Shown piece by piece: positions 8,640 to 18,059 of a DNA stretch of 20,660 nucleotides. The translations under genes were made by a program, and so were the position numbers. This stretch comes from Seminavis robusta (taxonomy: Eukaryota > Bacillariophyta > Bacillariophyceae > Naviculales > Naviculaceae). The stretch covers positions 1 through 20,660 of the forward strand of contig CAICTM010001927.1 of the NCBI GenBank assembly GCA_903772945.1, given 5' to 3'. Each line of letters opens with the position of its first letter. Positions within the stretch are counted from its first letter, which is position 1. The notes under the pieces were generated by a model. That model saw nothing but the letters and a program-made list of their open reading frames with translations, did no database searches and was not told where the DNA came from.

Positions 8640-9791
8640 CTATTCTTCTTCCTGTATCCCCCCCAACATCGACAAGGCTGGCAGTGGCCGATGTCGGATC
8701 ATTTCGTCATAGAGATCATCCAAATCATCATCGTCGTCATCACAGGACGAGTCGTCGTCGTCTTCATCATCGTATTCGTCTTCATCGTCCACGTGGTGCA
8801 GCTCTTTCTGTTGCCGCAATTCGTCTTGAACTCGAGTCTGAACCTCCAAGTGCTTTTGAAGGAGCTTTTGGTTGTCTGGTACACTATGCAGAGCCACCAA
8901 GAAGTTTTGCATGGATATGAGGGACATTTCTAGCTCTTCAATATCCTTGTTCTTGCTGGGTGCGACTGGTGCCAGATCCAGGCATGGGTCGTCTTTCTTG
9001 GCATGATGCCGTTGCTGTAGCTCTATTTTCTTTCCATGCTCGGCCGTTTGTTCTAGAAAAAAGTCGATCTTGTGTTGAAAGAGATTCTCGTGGCTCAGGC
9101 GGCGACGAGGGGGCTTGAGGCTGCTGACTTTTGTCCTTGTTGGTGATACTGAAGAGGCATCCCTCCTTGGAAGGCGGGGCGAACAGGAAGACTTTGATCT
9201 GCCCCGGTTCTGACTGCCGGTACTTGGAGAGGTCCAGTTGAAGTTCCTCTGATGGTTGTGGCTGGCAGGGTTGTGACTGTGGTGAGGCTGGTGGTGGTGA
9301 TTGTTACCACCGGTAATACAACAGATGCAGCTATCCTTGCCAGTACTAGTAGACGAGGAGATATTCACATTCACATGCGGTACAGACATTCTTGAGGGCC
9401 TGCCACGAGAACTTGTCTTGCCCTTGTCCTTGCCGGTGCGGCCACCTGCCGAAGCAGACCTATTGGTATCAGCATCCCACCGGCTGTTGGAAAAGCCAGA
9501 GAAGCTAACACATCTTCTTTGACGGGTTCTCGGGGCGCTTCCACCGTTTTCCCTCTCTGAACTCTGCAGGGGGTCTGGTCGCTTCAAAATGGACTTCAAG
9601 GGCTTCTTGGTTCTCTTGTAGGCTGCGTAAGGAGTTATCGTCATGACCGGTGCTGATGATAGAGCCTGCATCAGAGACTCCTCAGCTGCTCCCATCTTGA
9701 GGGGAGACGGACCGACAGGGCGCACAGGGCTTTCATCTCCTAAACAAAACCTCGCCGCTCTGGAGCTCGGGTGAGCACAACTCATGGTCAT
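8640..9791 (-). CDS. Putative PP1-docking protein (SILK + RVxF), paralogue B, with acidic C terminus
   Basis: An intronless, ATG-started frame of 383 residues. KSILK (66-70) fits the SILK motif, and RCVSF (93-97) within RQRRCVSFSGF fits the RVxF motif. The order and basic context match paralogue A, and the SILK motifs sit at nearly the same residue (67 and 68). A Cys/His-rich stretch follows (CICC at 155-158, His cluster at 165-180). Next comes PPRRRLSHENLF (227-238), where RRRLS is a PKA-type site. A helical, probably coiled-coil region (about 282-333) leads into a very acidic run (335-362). All this suggests a scaffold or regulatory protein that brings PP1 to a target; the acidic tail could contact basic proteins or chromatin. 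No enzyme domain is present. Codons for the Asp run look skewed, but the frame is intact. PP1 binding is inferred from motifs alone. Confidence 0.75.
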   Translation of the reverse strand: MTMSCAHPSSRAARFCLGDESPVRPVGPSPLKMGAAEESLMQALSSAPVMTITPYAAYKRTKKPLKSILKRPDPLQSSERENGGSAPRTRQRRCVSFSGFSNSRWDADTNRSASAGGRTGKDKGKTSSRGRPSRMSVPHVNVNISSSTSTGKDSCICCITGGNNHHHQPHHSHNPASHNHQRNFNWTSPSTGSQNRGRSKSSCSPRLPRRDASSVSPTRTKVSSLKPPRRRLSHENLFQHKIDFFLEQTAEHGKKIELQQRHHAKKDDPCLDLAPVAPSKNKDIEELEMSLISMQNFLVALHSVPDNQKLLQKHLEVQTRVQDELRQQKELHHVDDEDEYDDEDDDDSSCDDDDDDLDDLYDEMIRHRPLPALSMLGGIQEEE

Positions 9792-12379
9792 TATGAATGA
9801 TGATCCTTTGGGCCTTGCTCGGGTATCCTTTCTTGCTCCACTGCTGCGCCAATACCGGCTCTTCTGCTACTAACTCTGCTGTTTCCTCTACTACTAACTC
9901 TGCTGCTTCCTCTACTAATCACTAGCTAAGACCTGAAGCTACCAAACAGAGCAATACCTGAGAGCCTTATAACAGCGGGGATGGATGAGTGAAAATATGC
10001 GTGAGAGGAGTCAATTGTTGTCCTTTCTTCTTCCTGGAGCTGGACAACGAGGAGAGGGAAGATTGAGAGATGAGACGCCTCAACATGTGAATGTGAAGGA
10101 AAGAGGGAGAGCGGGTGCCTGACCTGTAGCTTTTGCTAGCACTTTGGATCTTCTGCCACCAAACCGAACGCTGAACGTGGCGATACCACCTTAAGTACAA
10201 AAAGCTCCTTCTTTGGCAAACCGCTGAGATGGCGGATGGTCCTTAAACACTCAATGGCCACCATTCTTCCACAAGCTGATTGATATTTGGAGTATCATAA
10301 AATAGTAGTACGTGGCGAATGCCAAAACCATCTTGGCGCAAAAGTTCGATGGATTTGGCCTAAGTGACTAGTCAATGACATTGCCACATGAGCAAATCAT
10401 TTAAACACCAGAGATCGTAATGTCCTTACGTGGCCAACCTTAACGGTAAGGTCTTACATTGGTGATTTTATGCCAGTTCTGGTCACAATTCTCCCCAACA
10501 CTTACTTCATCTCTCATCTAATCTTTTATCGATGAATGAGCTGTGGCTGACATCTGGTTCTTCTTTCCAACTGCCCTCGTTGGCTTGAGTCTGATACCCT
10601 TCGCACTTTGCACTGCAGCAGTTGATTAATAAAAACAATGGTGGTCAACGATTATGCCAGTGCATGACGTCTATGCCGAGGGAAGCAGAAGGATACTCTG
10701 TAACTCATAGTCCTGATGACTTCTTGTTGTTATGATGTACTGCGGGATAGCCCAAAGAGAAGTGAATAGTAGGCGAGAGGCAATAGGTCCATGGTACGAA
10801 ACCTTCTAAGTGTAAGAGCTGGTGCTTGTGGAGCTCTTTCTTTGACTTGGAAAGTCGCTGACTTCAGTGCCTAGTACCGAGCTGGCGACGTAAGCAGCAA
10901 ACGCAAGTAATTGTCTATTATGGCGGGAGCAGGCGGACTGGCCGGGGGGACCAGCCAGCCCAATAGCCAGTTATTTGATTTGGGAGTAGGTGATATCTCG
11001 GTTGCCAACAAAAGAATCATAGATACCTGCGGTAACGTAGTCAATTAAAGCAAACAGTTGGTTTCGATGCAAAACCCCTTTCTGGCCACGTTCAGACGGA
11101 GTGGATGGTGGTTTAAAAGGTGCAAAGAAGAACCCAACAAGCAATCGTCTTCATCCAGCAGCCAGCAGTCAAACATTCCAAGAAACTAGCTCCTCTGCCT
11201 CCCATCAACCGTAACACCCTTAATTCGTTTCATTTTTGCAGTCGAGTCCGATCCTCTCGAATTCAGAAGAGCAGCCGTGTGGCACCTTGTCGTCCTCTTG
11301 TGTTCAAAGTTGTGTCGCAGTCTGAGAGATCGAATTCGACTACATGTTGGTTGTCTGTCTTGGGTTGTTCGTCCTGTTCATAATTATTTTCTAAAAATTG
11401 ATTCCTGCGCGCACATCATTCGTGAAAAGCAAATTGAAAGAACTGTGACTGGGCTCAATCGACAGCTTAAATTTACAACAACTGTGACTGACAGAAGAAT
11501 CGATACCAGCACTCTGGCTGGGAAATGTTGCTTTGTTGTTGATGGTCTTTCTCGACGGCTCCCTCCATTCCATTTTAAAAACTCACTGACTGAGTGTTGG
11601 CTTCAACAGTGGTAGCAGCTGAAATAATTCAGCGTGACCCAAATCAAGCGCGACTATCACATGATCAGGCGCAACAAATCTGCCATTTCCGGTGAACATG
11701 CATGTACCGGGAAATCAATCCAAGAATCCCTAGTCGATTGTAACAAACAAAGAGCATCTTTGGTGTTGCAACCCCACGCAGCGAGCAGCAGCAATGACGC
11801 AAAGCAATCCACGAAGCGGATGAGCTCCCGCTAATCCCGATATTCAGCACTTCCCACGTGCCATCCAACTGAAGTGGGACTTCGTTCCAGCGATCAAGCA
11901 ACTTACAGTACCTTTTACGATGATGACACGTCTGAGATTCTGTTTGAATGACCCAAGATGTCCTCACGTTGCCCACAGGATTTAAGCAATCTCTTAGCTC
12001 GTAAATTCTTGGTGGGGAAGGCCTCTCAGCTTTGGAACGGTAGTTCGGGGAAACATAGGGCTAAAGGTATTTATTTGCTGCATCGTTCCAAAGAAATAAA
12101 GAAAGTATTTTACCCCATCTACCAGAATTCCAAAGCTGTCACTGCGTCATTCGAGCCCTCTAATCCTTTTGTCGTCGAGTCGAGTGAGTCGATAGAACTG
12201 GATAGCCAAAGACGAAAAACCTTCCAACAAATAAATTCTTTCGCCCTCGCACGTTATTGTGTCAAAGCGTCATTAGTGCCGACCATCCATCCATCCAACA
12301 AATTTTATTCTTTCATAGTATTGATTGTCTTCAAGCGTCAGTGGGGTCAGTAATCTATAATCTTTTCGTGTGCACGACA
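9792..12379. other. Long intergenic region between divergent genes
   Basis: This 2.6-kb gap lies between the start of paralogue B (minus) and the start of the trypsin (plus), so both promoters should be here. Open frames at 9967-10200, 11120-11383 and 11277-11615 lack protein-like features; the first two begin with TTG or GTG. An ATG frame at 11958-12353 overlaps the trypsin start in another frame and resembles nothing. I see no RNA gene or mobile element. Confidence 0.5.
9867..9914. repeat. 24-bp tandem repeat, two copies
   Basis: The unit CTACTAACTCTGCTG(T/C)TTCC plus CTCTA-type end occurs at 9867-9890 and 9891-9914 with one mismatch, and a decayed third start follows. It lies about 75 bp upstream of paralogue B's ATG, perhaps in its 5' untranslated region, where it reads as AG-rich sequence. 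Confidence 0.8.
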
Positions 12380-14230
12380 ATGAGAGTGGCATCTAAAAGT
12401 TGGTTGTTGTTGACGTTGGCGTTTGCGTGGGTTGCTGCTGGAGAGACGAATGGAAATCTCCGACGGGAATCGGAACAAGAGGAACCACCAGCCTCTCGCA
12501 TTGTTGGAGGTTCTGTCGCTTCTGCCAGCAACTATCCGAGTCATGTGCAATGGGCATTGGGTTGCGGTGGAAGTTTGTTCCACGATGATTTGGTGCTCAC
12601 AGCAGCTCACTGCTTCTTCAACAACAAGAATGTCCTCAAGAATTATCCGCTCTATGTGGGCGGCGATGGATCGTCACAATCTGGCACGGAACTGTATGCT
12701 GAAGCTGGATATATTCATCCTCTCTATGATCCAAGCAAGGCACAAGCCTATGACTTTGCAGTCTTGCAGCTGCCCCAGAAAATCACAGGAATCGAGCTGA
12801 TGAGCATCAACTCGGATCGCCATTATCCCGTCAATGGTCAACCACTGACTGTGATGGGATTTGGGTTGATGGATGAACATGACGGAGCCAGGGATGCTCC
12901 CGGTGCCATGCGTGAAGTCACAATTCCCATGATTGACAACTGCTTGCCATACTACAGTTCCAATCGAATCAATGATGAGATTGTCTTTTGTGCGGGAGAC
13001 ATGCCAAGAGGAGGAAAAGATGCCTGCCGGGTAAGTCTTTGTGTTCCGGTTTTGATGGGTAAGGTGGATGAATGGATAAGCCACTCATTAAACGGTGTAA
13101 TATTGCCTCTGATCCCGGTAACCATGTATCCAGGGCGATTCTGGCGGTCCCATTGTTGACGCTGATGGAAAGCAAGTGGGATTGGTTAGCTGGGGGATTG
13201 GTAAGAAGTTAGTTGTCATCATTGTTTTCTGTTCAGGAACGCGATACCCGATCTGACTCGACTCAACTTCCTCCCTCCATTCATGACAACCCAACCCAAA
13301 ACAAAAGGATGTGCGCGTGCCAATCGACCTGGAGTCTATGCTCGGGTATCCACCATTGCAAAGTGGTTGGAATATCTGAAATGCGATGTCAGCATGTATC
13401 CTCCGGAAAGCTGCACACGATTAGATGTCAACATGACATACGATGACTACCCAGAGGAGACAGGATTTCAGATTATTGATGATAGTGATCCAGAACAGCA
13501 ACAAGCAGTCATCTTTGAAGTGCCGGGAAAGATGGATATCCCGCCAAGAGCAACAATCCACTATTCCTACCAGCTGCCCATTGGGAACTATTCCTTTGTG
13601 TATGAGGATGCCAATCTAGATGGGAGCTGTTGCAGCTTTGGAGATGGTCATGCTGTGATTACCAATGGAGGCAAGGGTGTCAATGTGAGTGGTGATTTCT
13701 CACTCTACGGAAGTCAACAAGAAGAGTCAATCGAAATGCCCTTGCCGAATGTCGGTGTTCCAGGTACTAACAACTCGGGATGGGGTGAATTGGGTGGTTC
13801 CACTGCGACTGCTCTGGGACAGCAGCAACAACAAGGCAATCAACAACATGTATTTGGAATCCAAGTGGTCATCATGTACGATCTTGACAGAGTCAATGAC
13901 ATAACCTGGCAGCTCTTCACTGTTGATAATTCGGCGGGTGCTGGAGAACTCGTGTTGTTGCACAATGACGCTCCTAGTCCCAACCGAGGCTTGGATTCCT
14001 ACAATCGACAAAGCTGTGTCTTTCAAGATCTTCCAGCAGGATCCTATGAATTTCACATTGAAGATGCCTCGGGAATGGGCTTTGCTCCTGGTGTTGGTTT
14101 TGCCAGAGTGATGTTGCTGGACAACACAAGGGGTGTGCTGTCTGGTCGTCTCTTCCACGTTGCTGGTGACGACATTGAGCCACTAACTGTTGCCACGTTC
14201 GATTTGGGGGGTGACAGCGGAACGAATTGA
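12380..14230 (+). CDS. Secreted trypsin-like serine protease (S1) with two C-terminal repeat domains
   Basis: Exons 12380-13030, 13134-13200 and 13308-14230 join in phase (GT-AG introns of 103 and 107 nt) to 546 residues. The ATG at 12380 opens a clear signal peptide (residues 1-20). After a short propeptide, the activation site R40/IVGG is typical of trypsinogen. The triad is His77 (LTAAHC), Asp125 (YDFAVLQL) and Ser220 (GDSGGP). Asp214, six residues before Ser220, predicts cleavage after Lys or Arg. Exon 3 completes the fold (GCARANRPGVYARV). It then adds about 280 residues: two related beta-rich repeats (about 276-383 and 421-540) linked by a Gln-rich stretch. Repeat 1 has YSFVYEDANLDGSCCSFGDG, a form of the YxFxIxDxxGDGxCCxxGxG motif I associate with diatom and oomycete secreted proteins. 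The enzyme is probably extracellular or vacuolar; the repeats may bind wall, matrix or substrate. Confidence in the protease is very high. Confidence 0.95.
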
Positions 14231-14730
14231 ATCCAGGTGGATCACTTTGACACAACTCAATTTGATGGATTGCCGTATGTTTTGGTGGCTTGGGTGCCTC
14301 CGGCAATGTTGCAAGTGGTCAACGCTTGATGAGCGAGGGGGACATGGTATGAAATTCGGCGGTGAGATCTACACCGTACTGTTCGTCGATGATAGAGACG
14401 AATAACGAACTGGCCGACATGACCATGCGTATGTGAGACCATTGATTGTGAAAACGCCGCCGGTGTGTTTTGAATTCGAAGATCGATTTCTAGCTATGTA
14501 TGGCTCCTGGTGGTTTTTAGTTTGCTGTGGCAACAGATCCCTACCTTCTGTTGGGTTGAAGCACTTGCATCTCTGCAAACTTGAGATATTAATGAAATTG
14601 CATCGCTAGGAAGACTAGGGATAGCGGCCAAACATCAAGACAAACAACAGCAATCCAATGTGGTTTTGCCTTTTATTATTTACAGTATGGACGGTTTTTA
14701 AGGCACGAGCCTCAGTTGCCTGATATTATA
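14231..14730. other. Convergent intergenic region (shared 3' flank)
   Basis: The 500 bp between the stops of the trypsin (plus) and the membrane protein (minus) should hold both 3' ends. Open frames here are short tails of other frames. I see no further gene. Confidence 0.5.
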
Positions 14731-16143
14731 TTATGCGACATCCGGCACCGTGCTGTAATCTTCGCGACGACGACCGTTGTCGTTGTCGCGGGCTGATACG
14801 CGCTGCCTCACATGCAATGACAAGACGGCACCTACCATGATGACGGCAGCCGCAATAAGTTTCCACACGTTTTCAGAGCCGTCATCGGTTCTTGCGACCG
14901 ATTTGCCCAAAAGAGGGAGACCCTTGATACCTTCGTCCTCGTTTTCGATCACCAGCCGCTGTGTCCACGAAGTCGATTGTCCAGGTTGCAAGTGCAATAA
15001 TATTTGTGGTTCGGGCGAGAAGGTCCCCTTTTCAAGATAGAGGTTGTACGCGTACATGGGGATCCGGTTATTGATGACATCTGGCAACTCGCTTCGTAGG
15101 GAGGTTGTGCACCCATGCAATGTAAAAGCACCCTTGGACGCATCATCCTTGACGAACTCTGCCTTGATTCGTGTATCACCATTCAAGGGTCTTGCAACAT
15201 CCACCGTGACATGGTCTTTGAACTCTCTAATGTTCGCAAACGTCCTCAATGGTACAGCCCACGAGCCGATCACTCCGGGTTCCTCGTAGAGCTTGCCTTT
15301 GTCCCCTTGAATATCCATGTCGAGACTGTATCCATCTCGCACGGGGATTCCGTCGCATGTGAAGAAGTTGTGGGAATACCAAGCCGTGGAGAATGCGGTG
15401 TCTCCCAAGTTGGTCAAGACGGACGTGACTGCCAGTACATTGCCATCGAGGACAATATCCTTGTGCAATCGATATCCATAATTCCGGACCCTAGCCTCGT
15501 GTTCCATGGAGACGATGGAGCTGGACGACGTGAATACCTTCCACTGAGGCAATTCGGCAAATTCGTAGGGACTATTGAAGCGATAGTTGTCGGTACTGTC
15601 GCAGCTCGGACAGCTTCCCTTGATCAATGCGCCAACTCCAATTTTGAGAAAGGGTTCTCCATTCTTGGCATCCTCATATCCCAACACGCCATTGGTAACA
15701 TCGTTGACGCCATCCCATCCACAACGATACTGACAGAGGGGACCATCATCGCCCACGCCAAACTCCGATGCTAATCCAATTCCACTTTCCGGCCATCCTG
15801 AATTGTGAGGTTGTCGCCAATTCTTGCTTCCAAACAAAAGGTGCTTGGCACCAGTCTTTTCATTCTTGCTCGTAATGGATCCAATCATGGAACCATGATC
15901 AAAGCGACTGGCCATGTAATAGGTCGCCTCGCTGGGTTTCACAGCATGAGGGAGATAGACCATCACCTCCAGATTGCCACCAAGCGATGATAATGTCACA
16001 TTGGAATAGGGGGATGCCAAAGGCAGCAGTGTGGCTATTAGCGATAGGAAAAATAGGGAACCATTCAGGTATTTGTAGAAGGATGCAAGGGAGAGAGACA
16101 TCTGGTAGGAGATAATGGTTGGTATCCTTGTAGTAGTTGTCAT
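14731..16143 (-). CDS. Type I membrane protein with aldose-1-epimerase-like (galactose-mutarotase fold) ectodomain
   Basis: A single-exon gene of 470 residues from ATG 16143; a second ATG at 16101 (Met15) gives a more usual signal peptide, and the frame also extends upstream to a GTG at 16164. A hydrophobic N terminus (about 29-44) precedes the ectodomain. Segments such as SRFDHGSMIGSI (79-90), EFGV, GYEDAKNGEPFLKIGVGALIKG (155-176), WYSHNFFTCDG (255-265) and SPEPQILLHLQPGQSTSWTQ (376-395) match the pattern I know from uncharacterised bacterial aldose-epimerase-like proteins. That fold binds or epimerises sugars; whether this one is catalytic is open. A membrane helix (about 427-445) leaves a 25-residue basic tail (RQRVSARDNDNGRRR) ending in YSTV, a possible YxxPhi sorting signal. 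Four Cys between 137 and 181 could form disulfides. The membrane anchor suggests an endomembrane or cell-surface carbohydrate sensor or enzyme. The start codon is the least certain part. Confidence 0.85.
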   Translation of the reverse strand: MTTTTRIPTIISYQMSLSLASFYKYLNGSLFFLSLIATLLPLASPYSNVTLSSLGGNLEVMVYLPHAVKPSEATYYMASRFDHGSMIGSITSKNEKTGAKHLLFGSKNWRQPHNSGWPESGIGLASEFGVGDDGPLCQYRCGWDGVNDVTNGVLGYEDAKNGEPFLKIGVGALIKGSCPSCDSTDNYRFNSPYEFAELPQWKVFTSSSSIVSMEHEARVRNYGYRLHKDIVLDGNVLAVTSVLTNLGDTAFSTAWYSHNFFTCDGIPVRDGYSLDMDIQGDKGKLYEEPGVIGSWAVPLRTFANIREFKDHVTVDVARPLNGDTRIKAEFVKDDASKGAFTLHGCTTSLRSELPDVINNRIPMYAYNLYLEKGTFSPEPQILLHLQPGQSTSWTQRLVIENEDEGIKGLPLLGKSVARTDDGSENVWKLIAAAVIMVGAVLSLHVRQRVSARDNDNGRRREDYSTVPDVA

Positions 16144-17138
16144 GCTTGTGTCAAAGTCAGTCACCTCAAAATTTGTTGCGATTAATCGGAATATCCCCTA
16201 AATAAAAACAAAGATCGGAATTCCACCGCTTCAGCGAACCCTGCAATCTTAGTGCACTGAACACCAGCTACCCAGCTCTATCAACACCAGTATGTTTCGC
16301 CACAACAACCAAGGCGAACAACCAGGCTTCGGGTTGGCATCGATCGAGAGCAGTGTTGCTGCTGCTATTACAATTAATAAAGAGTTGATGGTTGCAAATT
16401 GCCGATTGCTTGGAGACAAAGATACTTTGAGGGGTGAGGGAACAGGATTGCTTTGAGTGGCGGCAGCCGTTGGTTGCACTTTCTTCTTCGCCGGGGTTCT
16501 CGAAATTGAATTGCATGGCCATCTGCCCCCCCCCCCCACCCGACCCCCAATAATGCCCCAGAATACAACTTTTACTGGGGGTGGGAAGTACCACACCACA
16601 AGTTTTTGGATCCTCGCCTTATGGACAGACGGACAGGCTGATGAGGATGAAAGGTCGTCAAGATCAATCTCCAGGCTGCAGACGCGGCGTGATGAAGCAA
16701 AGAAGCAAATGCAGCCAGTGTACAAAAGCCAAGGTCAGTTGCTCTATCTGGTCTGTCAAAATGACAAAAGTGCCCCCTTTCACGAAGCCCTCAATCCCAC
16801 ACTGACGGCTCCGTTCAGCGCGAGGCTGCCAACAGCTGCAGGTTGGAGAGAGCGATCTAAAATTCCAATGCTCTAGCTAGCTGGAAGATCATACGGTAGA
16901 TAGTCGTGCTAGTACTGCACTGCCCATGTCAACTAGAATACAAACGGCTAAGGCCTTAGTCGGGTACTAGTCTTCCTCAAGAATAGCTCTTGAACTTGTG
17001 AAACTCCTGAAACTCCAGTTTAGATGGGTTGCTTTTCATGTTGACTTCAATCGGAAAATGGCTGCCTCGGATGAAATGGATTGAAGACAGATAGATAGAG
17101 ATATAGATTGTTCATAGCATACTTTCTAGCTAGCCTAG
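16144..17138. other. Intergenic region with a C12 tract
   Basis: This 1-kb gap contains the presumed promoter of the membrane protein gene. A run of 12 C at 16526-16537, followed by two more C runs, is the clearest local feature; a GGGGGTGGG stretch at about 16577-16585 could pair with it. Frames across this segment (16457-16876 plus, 16249-16725 minus) resemble no family and lack convincing starts. CTAGCTAG words occur near 16874 and 17128-17144. Confidence 0.5.
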
Positions 17139-18059
17139 CTAGTGCTGAAGAGGCTCCAAAAGCTCTTTCCATTCTTCCGATGTGGGGACTGCTTTGCCTT
17201 CAGCCGTACCAACAGAGATCTCCAAAGGCCCCATATCCAGAGCCGCTACGGCAGCTGAAGCCGCCACAATCCGATTCGTATCTGTGGGACTTGGATCAAA
17301 CGATGTCTTGGTGCCCATTTGAGTCATCATGTTTGGCATGCTGTGCGGATCTCCTTGGACGACACTGGTGGTGTCAGCCCCCAGGGAGAATTTGTCATGT
17401 GCAAGAGTGACCTTGTATTCAACCACATCAATAATGGTATTGTAGTAGGTCTTATCCAGCCCAAAGGGTTGAATCGCATCACCATCCTCATCAACCTCTC
17501 CAGGCCCACCTCCCTTGGTGATTCCTGCTCGTATAATCGAAAAGTCCAAATTTTTGTCCTTGGCTAGCTTGGCCAATCCTTCTTCGGACTGAAGCACGGC
17601 TTTGTTGGCACCGCCACCAAAGAAACCTCCACCACCACCCTTGACACCCATTTTGGAAATGAGGATAATCTTTTCCAGTTTCTCCGACGAGTATTTCAGG
17701 AATGTTTCCAATGTCGAGGCTTCAACGGGATTGTCGTTCCCAACCAATACCAAAGAGGTAGCATCTCCCAGTGCAGCACCCATGTCTTCAGAATCTGAAA
17801 TTGGTTTGGCATTTCCCTCAACGTCAATTCCTGCATTGGCATAATCTGATCCATACATTAATCGTCGGCATCCTTCTTCTGTGCCTGGAGCACAAATACA
17901 GGAGGTTGTAATTCCTTTTTCGGCGGAAATCTTGGACACCAACAGTAGCAGTTCTCTTGATTGAGGACCATAGACGACTGTTGAAAAACCATTCACAATT
18001 GGAACAGCAAGCAACAGGATTGGTGCTGCTAGAAAAGCGGGGAGCGAGGATACCTTCAT
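17139..18059 (-). CDS. Atypical SDR / NAD(P)-binding-fold protein, probably plastid- or secretory-targeted
   Basis: A single-exon gene of 306 residues from ATG 18059; the frame stays open upstream but only to a GTG. The N terminus MKVSSLPAFLAAPILLLAVP reads as a signal peptide, with likely cleavage at VNG/FST. Phe just after cleavage is the hallmark of diatom plastid presequences (ASAFAP type), so plastid import is plausible. The body follows the atypical short-chain dehydrogenase (NmrA-like) pattern: a first beta strand STVVYGP, the strand LEKIILISKMGV (128-139), and NLDFSIIRAGIT (170-181), equivalent to the LDYTIVRPG segment. The usual GxxGxxG dinucleotide loop is reduced to YGPQSREL (30-37), and no YxxxK pair is obvious. 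A Gly/Phe-rich loop (GGGGGFFGGG, 141-150) is inserted after strand 5. It may have lost cofactor binding and act as a structural or assembly factor, as known for some plastid atypical SDRs. The substrate is unknown. Confidence 0.8.
   Translation of the reverse strand: MKVSSLPAFLAAPILLLAVPIVNGFSTVVYGPQSRELLLLVSKISAEKGITTSCICAPGTEEGCRRLMYGSDYANAGIDVEGNAKPISDSEDMGAALGDATSLVLVGNDNPVEASTLETFLKYSSEKLEKIILISKMGVKGGGGGFFGGGANKAVLQSEEGLAKLAKDKNLDFSIIRAGITKGGGPGEVDEDGDAIQPFGLDKTYYNTIIDVVEYKVTLAHDKFSLGADTTSVVQGDPHSMPNMMTQMGTKTSFDPSPTDTNRIVAASAAVAALDMGPLEISVGTAEGKAVPTSEEWKELLEPLQH

Noticed and set aside
8618..8933. Two plus-strand ORFs of about 100 residues, one very hydrophobic (Ile/Val-rich)
   Set aside because: They are antisense to the Asp/Glu-rich tail of paralogue B; GAT/GAC/GAA codons read backwards give artificial hydrophobic stretches.
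11958..12353. 131-residue plus-strand ATG frame upstream of the trypsin
   Set aside because: It runs into the trypsin 5' region in another frame, has no recognisable feature and is rich in residues typical of random AT-rich frames.
16581..16805. Short frame with a Cys-x2-Cys-x5-Cys pattern resembling a fungal Zn2Cys6 start
   Set aside because: Only three of the six Cys are present and the frame has no other domain feature; probably chance.
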